Assembly (NCBI RefSeq): GCF_900105095.1
Contig: NZ_LT629743.1
Coordinates: 3,093,501-3,157,500, forward strand
From: Erythrobacter sp. HL-111
GTDB lineage: Bacteria > Pseudomonadota > Alphaproteobacteria > Sphingomonadales > Sphingomonadaceae
Reading direction: 5' to 3'
DNA length: 64,000 nucleotides
The translations under genes and the position numbers were made by a program. Below are positions 18,913 through 28,117 of the stretch, piece after piece. The first letter of the stretch is position 1. Each line of letters begins with the position of its first letter. The notes beneath the pieces are model-generated. The model saw only the letters and a list, made by a program, of their open reading frames with translations. It was not told the origin of the DNA and did not search any database.

Positions 18913-19845
18913 TCACAGGCGCAACCCCGCGGTTTCGGGGAGGCCGCACATCAGGTTGAGATTCTGGATCGCCGCGCCGGATGCGCCCTTGCCGAGGTTG
19001 TCGAGCCGGGCGATCAGGCGGGCCTGATTGCTATCGGGACCGCCATCGAACACGGCGAGTTCCATCCCGTCCCACGGCAGGGCGTCGCGCCGCAGCAGGA
19101 TCTCTCCGGGCAGGTCGGGCGATTGGCGGACCGTCACGACCTCGCTTGCCGCGTAGTGGGTTGCAAGTTCGCTCTCGAACATCGGCGCTGAATTGCGCTC
19201 GCTCAGCAGCGTGGCGGGGAGCGGCACATCGACCACCATGCCGCGATGGGCGGGAACAACGGCCGGCGAGAAAACCGGAGCATGGGTAAGCCCGGCATAG
19301 GCCCGCATTTCGGGCAGGTGCTTGTGCCCCAGCGCCAGGCCATAGGCGCGAAAGGCGACGGCGGGATCGGCCTCGAACCGTTCGATCAGCGCATTGCCAC
19401 CACCCGAATAGCCGCTCACCGCGTTGACGGTGTAGGGCCAGTCGGCAGGCAGCATCCCGGCACGCACCAGCGGCGCGAGCAGAGCAAGAAACCCGGTGGG
19501 ATAGCACCCCGGATTGCTCACGAAGCGGGCGTTCGCGATCGCCTCGCGCCCGACGATCTCGGGAAAGCCGTAGATCCATCCCTCGGCGACGCGGTGCGCG
19601 CTCGAGGCGTCGATGATGCGGGTGTCCGCCCCTTCGGCCAGCTTCACCGCCTCCTTCGCCGCCTCGTCCGGGAGGCACAGGATCGCGATGTCGGCGGCGT
19701 GGAGCGCGTCGCGGCGTGCGCCGTCGTCCTTGCGCCGTGCGTCATCCAGCACGATCAGCTCGAATTCGGCGCGGTCCTTCAGCCGGTCGCGGATCTCGAG
19801 CCCGGTCGTGCCCGCCGCACCGTCGATGAAGACCCGCACGCTCAC
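18913..19845 (-). CDS. argC: N-acetyl-gamma-glutamyl-phosphate reductase (short, type 2)
   Basis: A 310-aa ArgC of the short type 2 subfamily, reducing N-acetylglutamyl-phosphate to the semialdehyde in arginine synthesis. The N-terminal nucleotide loop is DGAAGTTGLEI. The catalytic Cys lies in FVSNPGCYPTGF. VNAVSGYSGGG and LGHKHLPEM are also typical. The GTG start at 19845 overlaps the stop of the SH3 gene (GTGA), so the two are coupled. No other arg gene lies in the window. Confidence 0.95.
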   Translation of the reverse strand: MSVRVFIDGAAGTTGLEIRDRLKDRAEFELIVLDDARRKDDGARRDALHAADIAILCLPDEAAKEAVKLAEGADTRIIDASSAHRVAEGWIYGFPEIVGREAIANARFVSNPGCYPTGFLALLAPLVRAGMLPADWPYTVNAVSGYSGGGNALIERFEADPAVAFRAYGLALGHKHLPEMRAYAGLTHAPVFSPAVVPAHRGMVVDVPLPATLLSERNSAPMFESELATHYAASEVVTVRQSPDLPGEILLRRDALPWDGMELAVFDGGPDSNQARLIARLDNLGKGASGAAIQNLNLMCGLPETAGLRL

Positions 19846-20210
19846 GCCTCCGCGACCTCGCGCGCGCGGCAATAGCCGCTGGGCCCCGCCGGACCGACAC
19901 AGCCCCAGACCCATTCGCCCGCCCGGTCGAGCACTTCGAAGCGCGTGCCCGCCGGGAGGCGGTGCAGCACCTCGCTGTCCTCGCGCGGGTGGAGCCGCAG
20001 ATCGGCACCCGCCGGACCGATCGCGGCGACCTCAGGGATCACGTAATGCGCGGCGAGATGCTGTCCCGCGAGCGCGATGTGGGCCAGGTCGCCGCGCAGC
20101 GGGAGCGTGCCGGGCTCGGGCCGGGCGACCGGGCCGCGCAGGCCGATCACCCCGTCTGGCACGTCATAGGCCGTCTCGTCCGTCACGCTGTCGGCTGCCG
20201 TGCCGTCCAT
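19842..20210 (-). CDS. SH3-like domain protein resembling the N-terminus of NlpC/P60 peptidases
   Basis: A 122-aa protein. The block PLRGDLAHIALAGQHLAAHYVIP and the following bacterial SH3 segment (about 63-115) look like the SH3 region preceding the NlpC/P60 (C40) domain in sphingomonad endopeptidases that neighbour an M17 aminopeptidase. Here the protein stops after the SH3 part, so no Cys-His catalytic domain is present. It may bind wall peptides or be a relic. The start is uncertain: an in-frame ATG at 20270 would add 20 residues. Confidence 0.7.
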   Translation of the reverse strand: MDGTAADSVTDETAYDVPDGVIGLRGPVARPEPGTLPLRGDLAHIALAGQHLAAHYVIPEVAAIGPAGADLRLHPREDSEVLHRLPAGTRFEVLDRAGEWVWGCVGPAGPSGYCRAREVAEA

Positions 20211-20301
20211 TCCTGTGTCGCTCTTCCTCGCTCGCCGGGGGTCCGGGTGAAGCCGCGCGCTTAGCCGCAAGGTACGCCGCGGGCAAGCAAGCCGCCGGGG
20301 A

Positions 20302-21687
<1,386 letters not shown>

Positions 21688-21756
21688 ATTGCAAGCCTAC
21701 TTAACCGCGCTTCGGCGCATGTCACGTCGCAATTCGGTCCGAAAGGGAGACGGGTG

Positions 21757-22563
21757 ATGCGTCCGGTCTGGTTTGCGGGAACGTGTCTTGCGCTCGCCGC
21801 CTGTTCCTCGCCCGAGGATGTCGCCGAAGCGGTGGCCGGCGAAAGCGGCAAAATCCGCCCCGTCGCGGCGGGCGAGAACCCGCGTCCCGTCGATTTCGAG
21901 GACAACGAGGAACGCGGCGGCGGGACGCGCGACTTCTCCTATGCCTGGCCCGCAGAGGTGTCCGCCATTCCCCCGCTCGCCGAACTGCTGACGCGCCGTC
22001 GCGAGGCCGCGCTTGCGGAGCAGAAGGCGGAATGGGAGGAGGCGCTCGCCGAATTCGCGGGCGAGGATTGTGCCGCGTGCAAGGCGCGCGGGTTCCTCAA
22101 GGGCTGGGAGGTCGTCGCCGACACCCCGCGCTTTCTCTCGCTCCAGGGCGAGGCGAGCCTGTTCAGCGGCGGCGCGCACGGCAATCTCGCCTTCGATGCG
22201 CTGGTGTGGGACCGCGAGGCGGGCGCGGCGCTCGACGCGATGGAGCTGTTCACCTCGCCCGAAGCGCTCGCCGAAGCGGTGCGCGCGCCCTATTGCCTTG
22301 CGCTTCTCGCGCAGCAGAACGAGCGGCGCGGCGAAGGATCGACCGAACCTGCCGATCCCTTCGCCGACTGCCCGGCCCTCGATGAACTGGTGATCGCCCC
22401 GGCGAGCGTCGGGGGCGGGGCGTTCGACACGCTCCACCTGCTCGCCGCGCCCTATGTCGCCGGCCCCTATGCCGAGGGGCCCTACACGGTCCGGCTGCCG
22501 GTCACCGAGGCGGTGCGCGCCGCGGCAAGGCCCGAATACCGCGCCGCCTTCGCCGCGCCCTGA
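21757..22563 (+). CDS. DUF3298/DUF4163-type lipoprotein
   Basis: A 268-aa protein with a lipoprotein signal (LALAAC, Cys16). The mature region contains FSYAWPAEVSAIPPL, a helix rich in Ala/Glu, SLFSGGAHGNLAFDALVWD and a C-terminal PYAEGPYTVRLPV segment. This resembles the DUF4163–DUF3298 pair found in PdaC/RsiV-like extracytoplasmic proteins. No catalytic residue is evident. The ATG at 21757 follows a good ribosome-binding site (AAGGGAGA). map follows 52 bases downstream. Confidence 0.75.
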   Translation: MRPVWFAGTCLALAACSSPEDVAEAVAGESGKIRPVAAGENPRPVDFEDNEERGGGTRDFSYAWPAEVSAIPPLAELLTRRREAALAEQKAEWEEALAEFAGEDCAACKARGFLKGWEVVADTPRFLSLQGEASLFSGGAHGNLAFDALVWDREAGAALDAMELFTSPEALAEAVRAPYCLALLAQQNERRGEGSTEPADPFADCPALDELVIAPASVGGGAFDTLHLLAAPYVAGPYAEGPYTVRLPVTEAVRAAARPEYRAAFAAP

Positions 22564-22615
22564 CGACCGGGCGCGGGGACTCGCAAGTGACGCCTGCCCT
22601 CGCTATGTAGGACCA

Positions 22616-23446
22616 ATGACCGAATACCAGCTCGTCGACAGCACCGACACCGTCTACCGCGACGGCACGATCAAGCTCCACACCGAGGAAGGTTTCGAAG
22701 GGATGCGCCGGGCCGGGAGGCTCGCCGCGACCATCCTCGACGAGATCGCCGACTACGTCGAACCGGGCGTCACGACCGAAAGCCTCGACACGCGCATCCG
22801 CGAAATGATGCTCGATGCGGGCGCGGTTCCGGCGACGCTCGGCTATCGCGGCTACACGCATTCGTCCTGCATCTCGATCAACCACGTGATCTGCCACGGC
22901 ATCCCGGGCGACAAGGTGCTGAAGGAAGGCGACATCCTCAACATCGACGTGACGCCGCTGCTCGACGGCTGGCACGGCGACACCAGCCGGATGTTCTATG
23001 CGGGCGAACCGGCGATCAAGGCGAAGCGGCTGGTCGATGTCACCTATGAATGCCTGATGCTCGGGATCGAGGCGGCCTCGAAACCGGGCGCCCGGCTCGG
23101 CGATATCGGCGCCGCGATCGAGGCCCACGCCCGGCAGTTCCGCTACGGCGTGGTGCGCGAATTCTGCGGGCACGGCCTCGGCCGCCTGTTCCACGACGCG
23201 CCCGAAGTCGTCCATGCGGCGAAGGCCGGGACGGGGCCGGAGCTGAAGCCCGGAATGTTCTTCACGATCGAGCCGATGATCAATCTGGGCAAGCCCTGGG
23301 CCAAGGTGCTTGGCGACGGCTGGACGGCGGTGACGCGCGACAAGTCGCTCTCCGCGCAGTTCGAACATTCCCTCGCGATCACCGAGGACGGGGTGGAGAT
23401 TTTCACGAAGAGCCCGACCGGAAGGGACAAGCCGCCTTATTCTTGA
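22616..23446 (+). CDS. map: Methionine aminopeptidase type I
   Basis: A 276-aa MetAP removing initiator Met from nascent proteins. Metal ligands are visible as D111 (ILNIDVTP), D122 (HGDTSRMF), the His in CGHGLGRLFH, the Glu in FTIEPMI and the Glu in QFEHSLAI. An N-terminal extension of about 22 residues precedes the usual EGMRRAGRLAATIL helix. The ATG at 22616 is the first one compatible with the family. Last ordinary gene before the HNH/IS patch. Confidence 0.96.
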   Translation: MTEYQLVDSTDTVYRDGTIKLHTEEGFEGMRRAGRLAATILDEIADYVEPGVTTESLDTRIREMMLDAGAVPATLGYRGYTHSSCISINHVICHGIPGDKVLKEGDILNIDVTPLLDGWHGDTSRMFYAGEPAIKAKRLVDVTYECLMLGIEAASKPGARLGDIGAAIEAHARQFRYGVVREFCGHGLGRLFHDAPEVVHAAKAGTGPELKPGMFFTIEPMINLGKPWAKVLGDGWTAVTRDKSLSAQFEHSLAITEDGVEIFTKSPTGRDKPPYS

Positions 23447-23491
23447 GAGGTGCGAGCGAGTCCTTAGCGTGTCTACTCTCTCAGCCGCTTT

Positions 23492-23794
23492 TTACACAAT
23501 GTCGGGCATAGACTGATCGCTCTTTCCGATGTTGCAGGCCTCGCAAAGAATCTGGAGGTTATCCAGCTCGGTTTCGCCACCCTTGCTCCACGGGACGATA
23601 TGGTCGACGTGGAGCTTCGCGCCGCTTGCCACGTCCGCCCCGCACAGTTGGCAACGCGCCCCATCTCTCATCAAAACCAAGGCTCTGAGCCTCCAGTTGA
23701 TATTTCGGGTCGTCCTCTTTCCTTGTCGTTGTGTTCGTTCGATCGTTTCCGGGCCGGCGATCTCCGCACCATTCGCCCACTCGACGAAACAATC
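23492..23794 (-). pseudogene. HNH endonuclease, 3' fragment (HNH nuclease domain)
   Basis: The final 100 codons of a broken gene, reading D-C-F-V-E-W-A-N-G from 23794 through RNINWRLRALVLMRD into the nuclease. The nuclease has CQLCG, HVDHIVPWSKGGETELDN and LCEACNIGKS (two CxxC-type zinc pairs and the HNH core), ending with TAA at 23494-23492. Upstream, the frame meets IS1380 DNA and an immediate stop, so no start codon remains except internal TTG/ATG. Its first codon joins exactly in frame to the middle fragment after removing IS1380 and one CTAG. Confidence 0.9.
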
Positions 23795-23797
23795 TAG

Positions 23798-25456
23798 CCC
23801 GGATTATTCACCGGCAGTGGTCTGACGGGTTGGCGGGAGTGGCGTAAGCATTTGCATTGTTGTAGGAATGTGGTTGCTTAAGCCAGACCTGCAACGGGGC
23901 AAAATATGCCACAGACCACACCCGCCGGATGCGATGATAGCGCGTCCGTATTTTCGTTTCCAGCAGTGCGCGGCAAGAAGGTCACAGCTGCGTTTGACGG
24001 CGGCAGGCTGACCTCGGATGGCGGGGTCCTGGTGCTGGCTCAGGCCGAGCGCATGATGGGGCTCTGCCAGCGGCTTGCGGCGTGTATTGCCGATCCGCGC
24101 GATCCTGCTCGGGTGGTTCATCGGCTTGAAGATATCCTGCGCGCGCGGATGTTCGCGATCGCCTGCGGCTATGAGGATGCCGATGATCTCGACGCTCTGC
24201 GCGATGATCCGGGCTTCCGCCTTGCGCTGGGCAAGCTGCCGGGATCGGGTGCGGGGTTGGCCAGCCAACCGACGATGAGCCGCTGGGAGAATGCGCCGAG
24301 CACGCGCGAGCTGGCAAAGATGCTGGGGATCATGATCGACATCTACTGCGCCAGCTACCCCACTCCGCCGGCGGCGGTGACGCTGGATATCGATGACACC
24401 TGCGACGTCGTGCACGGCTATCAGCAACTCTCCTTCTGGAACGGACATCATGGGGAGCGCTGCTTCCTGCCGATCCATGTCTACGACACGGCAACGGGCC
24501 GGCCGGTGGCGATGCTGCTGCGCACGGGCAAGACGCCTTCTGGCAAGGAGGCGGCAGGGCATATCCGGCGTCTGGTGCGCCATCTTCGCCGCCACTGGCC
24601 TGATACCCACATCACCATCCGCGGTGACGGGCATTATGGACGGCCCGAGGTCATGGCCTTCTGCGAGGCGGCCCATGTCGATTACGTGTTCGGTCTGCCG
24701 ACCAACGCCGCGCTGCGCGCTGATCCGGTTATCGTCACTGCCGCCGATGCCTGCGCGGTCCGCCGCGCCGAGTGCCAACTCCCGGTCCTGCGCAGCTATG
24801 CCGAGACCCGCTACGGCGCGAAGAGCTGGAACCGCCAGCGCCGCGTCGTCGCCAGGATCGAGGCCAGCACGCTGGGAATGGATATCCGCTACGTCGTCAC
24901 ATCGCTCACCGAAAGCTCGGCCGAGCACATCTATGACACGCTCTACTGCGCGCGCGGGCAGGCCGAGAACCTGATCAAGCTGCACAAGACCCAGCTGGCC
25001 AGTGACCGCACCTCGTGCCGGTCGGCGAACGCCAACCAGATGCGCCTGATCCTGCACACCGCTGCCTACTGGCTGCTGTGGCGCGTTCAGCAGGCGATCC
25101 CAAAGACCACCGCTCTGGCAAAAGCCGAGTTTACGACCCTGCGCCTGCGGCTGCTCAAGGTTGCTGCCCGCGTCATGGAAAGCGCCACCCGAATCCGCGT
25201 AGCGTTCGCCTCTGCGTGCCCCGATGCCGATCTGATGCGTGCCATCGTTCTCGCGCTCAAGCCTGCGCCGACGTAGCGGGCGCGGCAGTGCCGCAGAAAC
25301 CCCGAGCCAAGTCCTTCAACCAGAAAAGCCCATCGATCACAGCGCGGTGAAACAGACGCCAGCGGTGCCGCACGCCCGCTCTACGCCGCCGCACGCAGCA
25401 GTGGCGTCAAGCTCGCGCCGAGAGGCGCCCAACCGCATCGCCGTGAATAAGAGAGG
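23798..25456 (+). mobile_element. IS1380-family insertion sequence, complete, 1659 bp
   Basis: Ends were set from structure. Identical CTAG target duplications lie at 23794-23797 and 25457-25460. The imperfect terminal inverted repeats begin CC and share TTATTCAC (left CCCGGATTATTCACCGGC, right, reversed, CCTCTCTTATTCACGGCG). It encodes one intact DDE transposase. It is inserted in a coding frame of the HNH gene between the second repeat and the nuclease domain. Size and 4-base duplication suit IS1380. Confidence 0.93.
23906..25276 (+). CDS. IS1380-family DDE transposase
   Basis: A 456-aa transposase of normal length. It has the N-terminal FDGGRLTSDGGVLVL segment and candidate catalytic acidic residues in VTLDIDDTCD (about 157-166), IRGDGHYGRPEVM and, near the C-terminus, GQAENLIKLHKTQL. 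RNase H-like DDE enzymes of this family move the element by cut and paste. The frame is intact, so the element may be active. About 180 non-coding bases separate the stop from the right end. Confidence 0.95.
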   Translation: MPQTTPAGCDDSASVFSFPAVRGKKVTAAFDGGRLTSDGGVLVLAQAERMMGLCQRLAACIADPRDPARVVHRLEDILRARMFAIACGYEDADDLDALRDDPGFRLALGKLPGSGAGLASQPTMSRWENAPSTRELAKMLGIMIDIYCASYPTPPAAVTLDIDDTCDVVHGYQQLSFWNGHHGERCFLPIHVYDTATGRPVAMLLRTGKTPSGKEAAGHIRRLVRHLRRHWPDTHITIRGDGHYGRPEVMAFCEAAHVDYVFGLPTNAALRADPVIVTAADACAVRRAECQLPVLRSYAETRYGAKSWNRQRRVVARIEASTLGMDIRYVVTSLTESSAEHIYDTLYCARGQAENLIKLHKTQLASDRTSCRSANANQMRLILHTAAYWLLWRVQQAIPKTTALAKAEFTTLRLRLLKVAARVMESATRIRVAFASACPDADLMRAIVLALKPAPT

Positions 25457-25457
25457 C

Positions 25458-25625
25458 TAGGGCCTTCCTCCAGCCGCCGAACCGGTTCGCATATGTTCCT
25501 GCTGAGTAGGTAGACAGGGGGCCATCAATGTCCGTATATTTGGGTTGTCTGCCAAGCTTCAGCCAGACGTTGACTAGATTTTCGAATAATTCGTTCTCAG
25601 GGATGTTTAGATTTCGTGAGCGCTC
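25458..25625 (-). pseudogene. HNH endonuclease, middle fragment (second homing-endonuclease-associated repeat)
   Basis: 56 codons stranded between the two IS elements. In the frame that continues the 5' fragment it reads E-R-S-R-N-L-N-I-P, then ENELFENLVNVWLKLGRQP, Y-T-D-I-D-G, LSTYSAGTYANRFGGWRKAL. This is the second copy of the helical repeat found before HNH domains (first copy in the 5' fragment: LLEELRSVANRLG...FGSWRKAL). It has no stop codon. Base composition is low here (28 G/C in the 65 bases 25561-25625). Confidence 0.88.
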
Positions 25626-25627
25626 TA

Positions 25628-26473
25628 GGCTCAGGACTCATTGCGGCAGCCAGAAGATGACGGTTGCTGCGATGCAGATGGCGGACATGAAGGTGTGCGC
25701 GCAGCGATCGTAGCGGGTGTGGATCCGGCGCCAGTCCTTGAGTTTGCCGAACATGTTCTCGACCTTGTAGCGTTGGCGATAGAGGGTCGTGTCGTGCGGG
25801 ATGGGCACCTTGCGGTTCGCCTTTGACGGGATGCACGGAGCAATGCCGCGCTGCTCCAGAGCGGCGCGAAACCAGTCAGCATCATAGCCCCGGTCGGCGA
25901 GCAACGCCTTTGCCTTCGGAAAGGCATCGATCATCAGTGCAGCGCCCTTGTAGTCGCTCATCTGCCCTTCACTGAGCAGCATGATCAGCGGGCGGCCCTT
26001 GCCATCGCAGACGGCGTGGAGCTTTGAGTTCAAGCCACCTTTGGTGCGCCCGATACGTCGGGATAGAGCCCCTTTTTTAGCAGGCTTGCTGCTGTCCGAT
26101 GCGCCTTCAGATGGGTGGCATCGATCATCAGCTGATCGGGCTTCCCGCCCTTGGCGGCTAGCTCGGCGAAGATGCGGTTGAACACGCCCAGGCGGCTCCA
26201 GCATATGAAGCGATTATAGATCGTCTTGTGCGGACCATAACCGACCGGCGCATCACGCCAGCGCAGCCCGTTCCTGATCACAAAGACGATGCCGCTCACG
26301 ATCCGCCGATCATCAACCCGCGGAATGCCGTGCGACAGTGGGAAATAGGGCTCAATCCGGCGCATCTGCGCCTCGCTCAACAACCACAGCTCGGACAACA
26401 GCAACACCTCCCTGGTGCCGCCATTGAATCAACCGATTGCCTCCCGCGCAAGCGATTTAATGGGTCCTGAGCC
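25628..26473 (-). mobile_element. IS5-family (IS427-type) insertion sequence, complete, 846 bp
   Basis: Terminal inverted repeats GGCTCAGGACTCATT (25628-25642) and, reversed, GGCTCAGGACCCATT (26473-26459) differ at one base. They are flanked by TA duplications (25626-25627, 26474-26475) inside CTAG sequences. Element size, TA duplication and a two-frame transposase suit the IS427 group of IS5. It interrupts the HNH gene immediately after the first repeat. Confidence 0.93.
25638..26407 (-). CDS. IS5/IS427 transposase made by -1 ribosomal frameshift (orfA/orfB)
   Basis: orfA starts with GTG at 26407 and would stop at 26030. It holds the DUF4096-like N-terminus and the first catalytic Asp (MIDATHLKAH). 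orfB, open through to 25638, holds LLADRGYDADW and KVENMFGKLKDWRRI, supplying the second Asp and the Glu. The frames join at a six-A, four-G run on the minus strand (A AAA AAG slip, about 26070-26080). A -1 shift would give about 256 residues with a full DDE set. No other damage is seen. Confidence 0.88.
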
Positions 26474-26689
26474 TAGACCGGCTGCATCAAGAGCCTTACG
26501 CCAAGATCCGAAACGACGGGCGAGCGTCGAGCTATGGTAAAGACCAATTTCGTTGAACTGATCAATCGTGACAGTCTTTGTTCCAAGCCGATTTGCAACT
26601 GAACGCAGCTCTTCGAGGAGATCAGAGTCTGGAACGTCTCGATGGTAAGGCTCTAGCTGGAATTTCAAAGGATTTTCCTCGAACGGCAT
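26474..26689 (-). pseudogene. HNH endonuclease, 5' fragment (first homing-endonuclease-associated repeat)
   Basis: 72 codons from ATG at 26689 (directly preceded in frame by TGA TCC) to the codon CTA that overlaps the IS5 target duplication. The protein has a short leader, then DLLEELRSVANRLGTKTV, IDQFNEIGLYHSSTLARRFG, SWRKALDAAGL: one complete homing-endonuclease-associated repeat. The reading frame runs on 14 codons into IS5 and stops. Removing IS5 plus one TA joins it in frame with the fragment at 25625. No clear ribosome-binding site is visible. Confidence 0.88.
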
Positions 26690-26804
26690 GGATCAACTGA
26701 AATACTCATTTCGGCAGGGCATGATGCCTTCGTCGGCAAGCCCATGCAAATTAGTATCGATTGCCTACGGCTAGCTCGCAGATCCCGAACTCGCGCCACT
26801 CATC

Positions 26805-27467
26805 TCACAAGAACCACACGAACAACACCCCCACCATCACCCCAATCACGCCGAGCGAAAAGCCGAGCATCCACGCCGCCGGCTTCGACACCCGCCCCAG
26901 CACCTTCCATTCATAGCCGAGCGCGATTCCCAGCGTGATCGGCACCTGCGCCGCGATCGCGACGGGATCGGGCAGGCCCGCCACCTGCACCACGCGGGCA
27001 TAGGCCGGGGTCATCAGCGCGAGCGTTGCGATCAGCATCGCCTGCCGATGCGCGTGCATGTCGCGCCTCCGGGCGAAATGCAGCGCGGCGAAATAGAGGG
27101 GCAAGAAGGTCACGAACGCGGCGAGGTTCACCACCGTCACCTCCGGGCGGCCCAGTTCCAGCCCGATATTGACCGAGATGATGCCGCCAGACACCGCCAT
27201 CGCACCCACCAGCGCCATCGAGGCGCGTCCCAAGGCGCGGTGGAGGTCCAGCCGGTGCTCCGCCGCGAGCCAGGCCTGCGAGGCGAGGAGGCCGAGCCAT
27301 GCCACCATGCTGCCTGCGTGCAGCACCACGATCGGCGTGTAGCGCGCCTGCACCGCCGGATCGGCAACCGCCCTGGCCGCGAAGGCGAGCAGGGTGAAGC
27401 CCAGCAGCGCCTGCGCGATGCGGCTCAGCAGCAGGTTCGAGTTGCGATGGCTTTCGGGGGCGCGCAT
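26805..27467 (-). CDS. Seven-helix membrane protein, DUF2306-like, in the ccmAB operon
   Basis: A 220-aa polytopic inner-membrane protein with about seven hydrophobic helices. Conserved-looking features are VVLHAGSMVAWLGLL, a HRALGRASM helix and RRRDMHAHRQAM, arranged as in DUF2306-type proteins. It lacks the WWD heme-handling motif of CcmC, although it follows ccmB where ccmC often lies. Its ATG shares a base with the ccmB stop (TGATG), so it is translationally coupled. Function unknown. Confidence 0.65.
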   Translation of the reverse strand: MRAPESHRNSNLLLSRIAQALLGFTLLAFAARAVADPAVQARYTPIVVLHAGSMVAWLGLLASQAWLAAEHRLDLHRALGRASMALVGAMAVSGGIISVNIGLELGRPEVTVVNLAAFVTFLPLYFAALHFARRRDMHAHRQAMLIATLALMTPAYARVVQVAGLPDPVAIAAQVPITLGIALGYEWKVLGRVSKPAAWMLGFSLGVIGVMVGVLFVWFL

Positions 27468-28117
27468 CAGTTCTCCCTCGCGGCGCGGATGGCGGCGCCC
27501 GCCGCGAAGGGCGCGATGGCGACCAGCAGCAGGCTTGCCGCACCAACGAAGCCGAGGCTCGCCGGGTCCTGACGCGCCAGAGCGCCCGCTCCGAAGATGA
27601 GGATGGGCAGGGCAAGCGGGACCAGCAGCAGGCCCGACAGCGCGGCGCCCGCCCGCAGGCTCGCGGTGAGCGCGGCGATGATGAGGCCGATTGCCGCGAG
27701 GCCCGGCGTGCCCGCCAGCAGGCCGAGCAGGAGAAGGTCGAGCACCGGCCCCTCCAGCGCCAGCAGCGCGGCCGCCGGAAAGGTCGCGAGCACCAGCGGC
27801 GGGCCGAAGCTGAGCCAGTGGGCGAAGAGGCGGACCGCCATCATCCCCTCTTCGGACACGCCCCGCAGGCGCAGCTGGTCGAAGGTGCCAAGCTCGATAT
27901 CCTCCGCCACCAGCCGGTCCAGCGGCAGGATCGCGGCAAGCAGGGCGGCGATCCACACCACGCCCCCGCCGGTGCGCGCAAGCAGGTTGGCATCCGGCCC
28001 CACCGCGAAGGGATAGAGCATCGCGACCGCGACGAAGAACACCAGCGGCAGCGCCGCCCCTCCGCCCGCGAAGGGGAAGAAGCGCGCAAGGTCGCGGCGG
28101 AGCAGCGCCCCGATCAC
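27467..28117 (-). CDS. ccmB: Heme exporter / cytochrome c maturation permease CcmB
   Basis: A 216-aa permease with six predicted helices and the CcmB signature: a start like LLRRDLARFF, LDRLVAEDIELGTFDQL after the first helices, then the KxxAHWL-like FAHWLSFGPPLVL. With CcmA and normally CcmC it forms the ATPase that frees holo-CcmE during c-type cytochrome assembly. The GTG start at 28117 overlaps the ccmA stop (GTGA). Confidence 0.92.
   Translation of the reverse strand: MIGALLRRDLARFFPFAGGGAALPLVFFVAVAMLYPFAVGPDANLLARTGGGVVWIAALLAAILPLDRLVAEDIELGTFDQLRLRGVSEEGMMAVRLFAHWLSFGPPLVLATFPAAALLALEGPVLDLLLLGLLAGTPGLAAIGLIIAALTASLRAGAALSGLLLVPLALPILIFGAGALARQDPASLGFVGAASLLLVAIAPFAAGAAIRAAREN

Noticed and set aside
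23798..26473. Composite transposon
   Set aside because: The two insertion sequences belong to different families with different ends and target duplications, and the DNA between them is a piece of the HNH gene, not cargo.
23447..26804. Restriction-modification or other defence system around the HNH gene
   Set aside because: No methyltransferase, helicase or partner gene is present. The only other genes in the patch are transposases.
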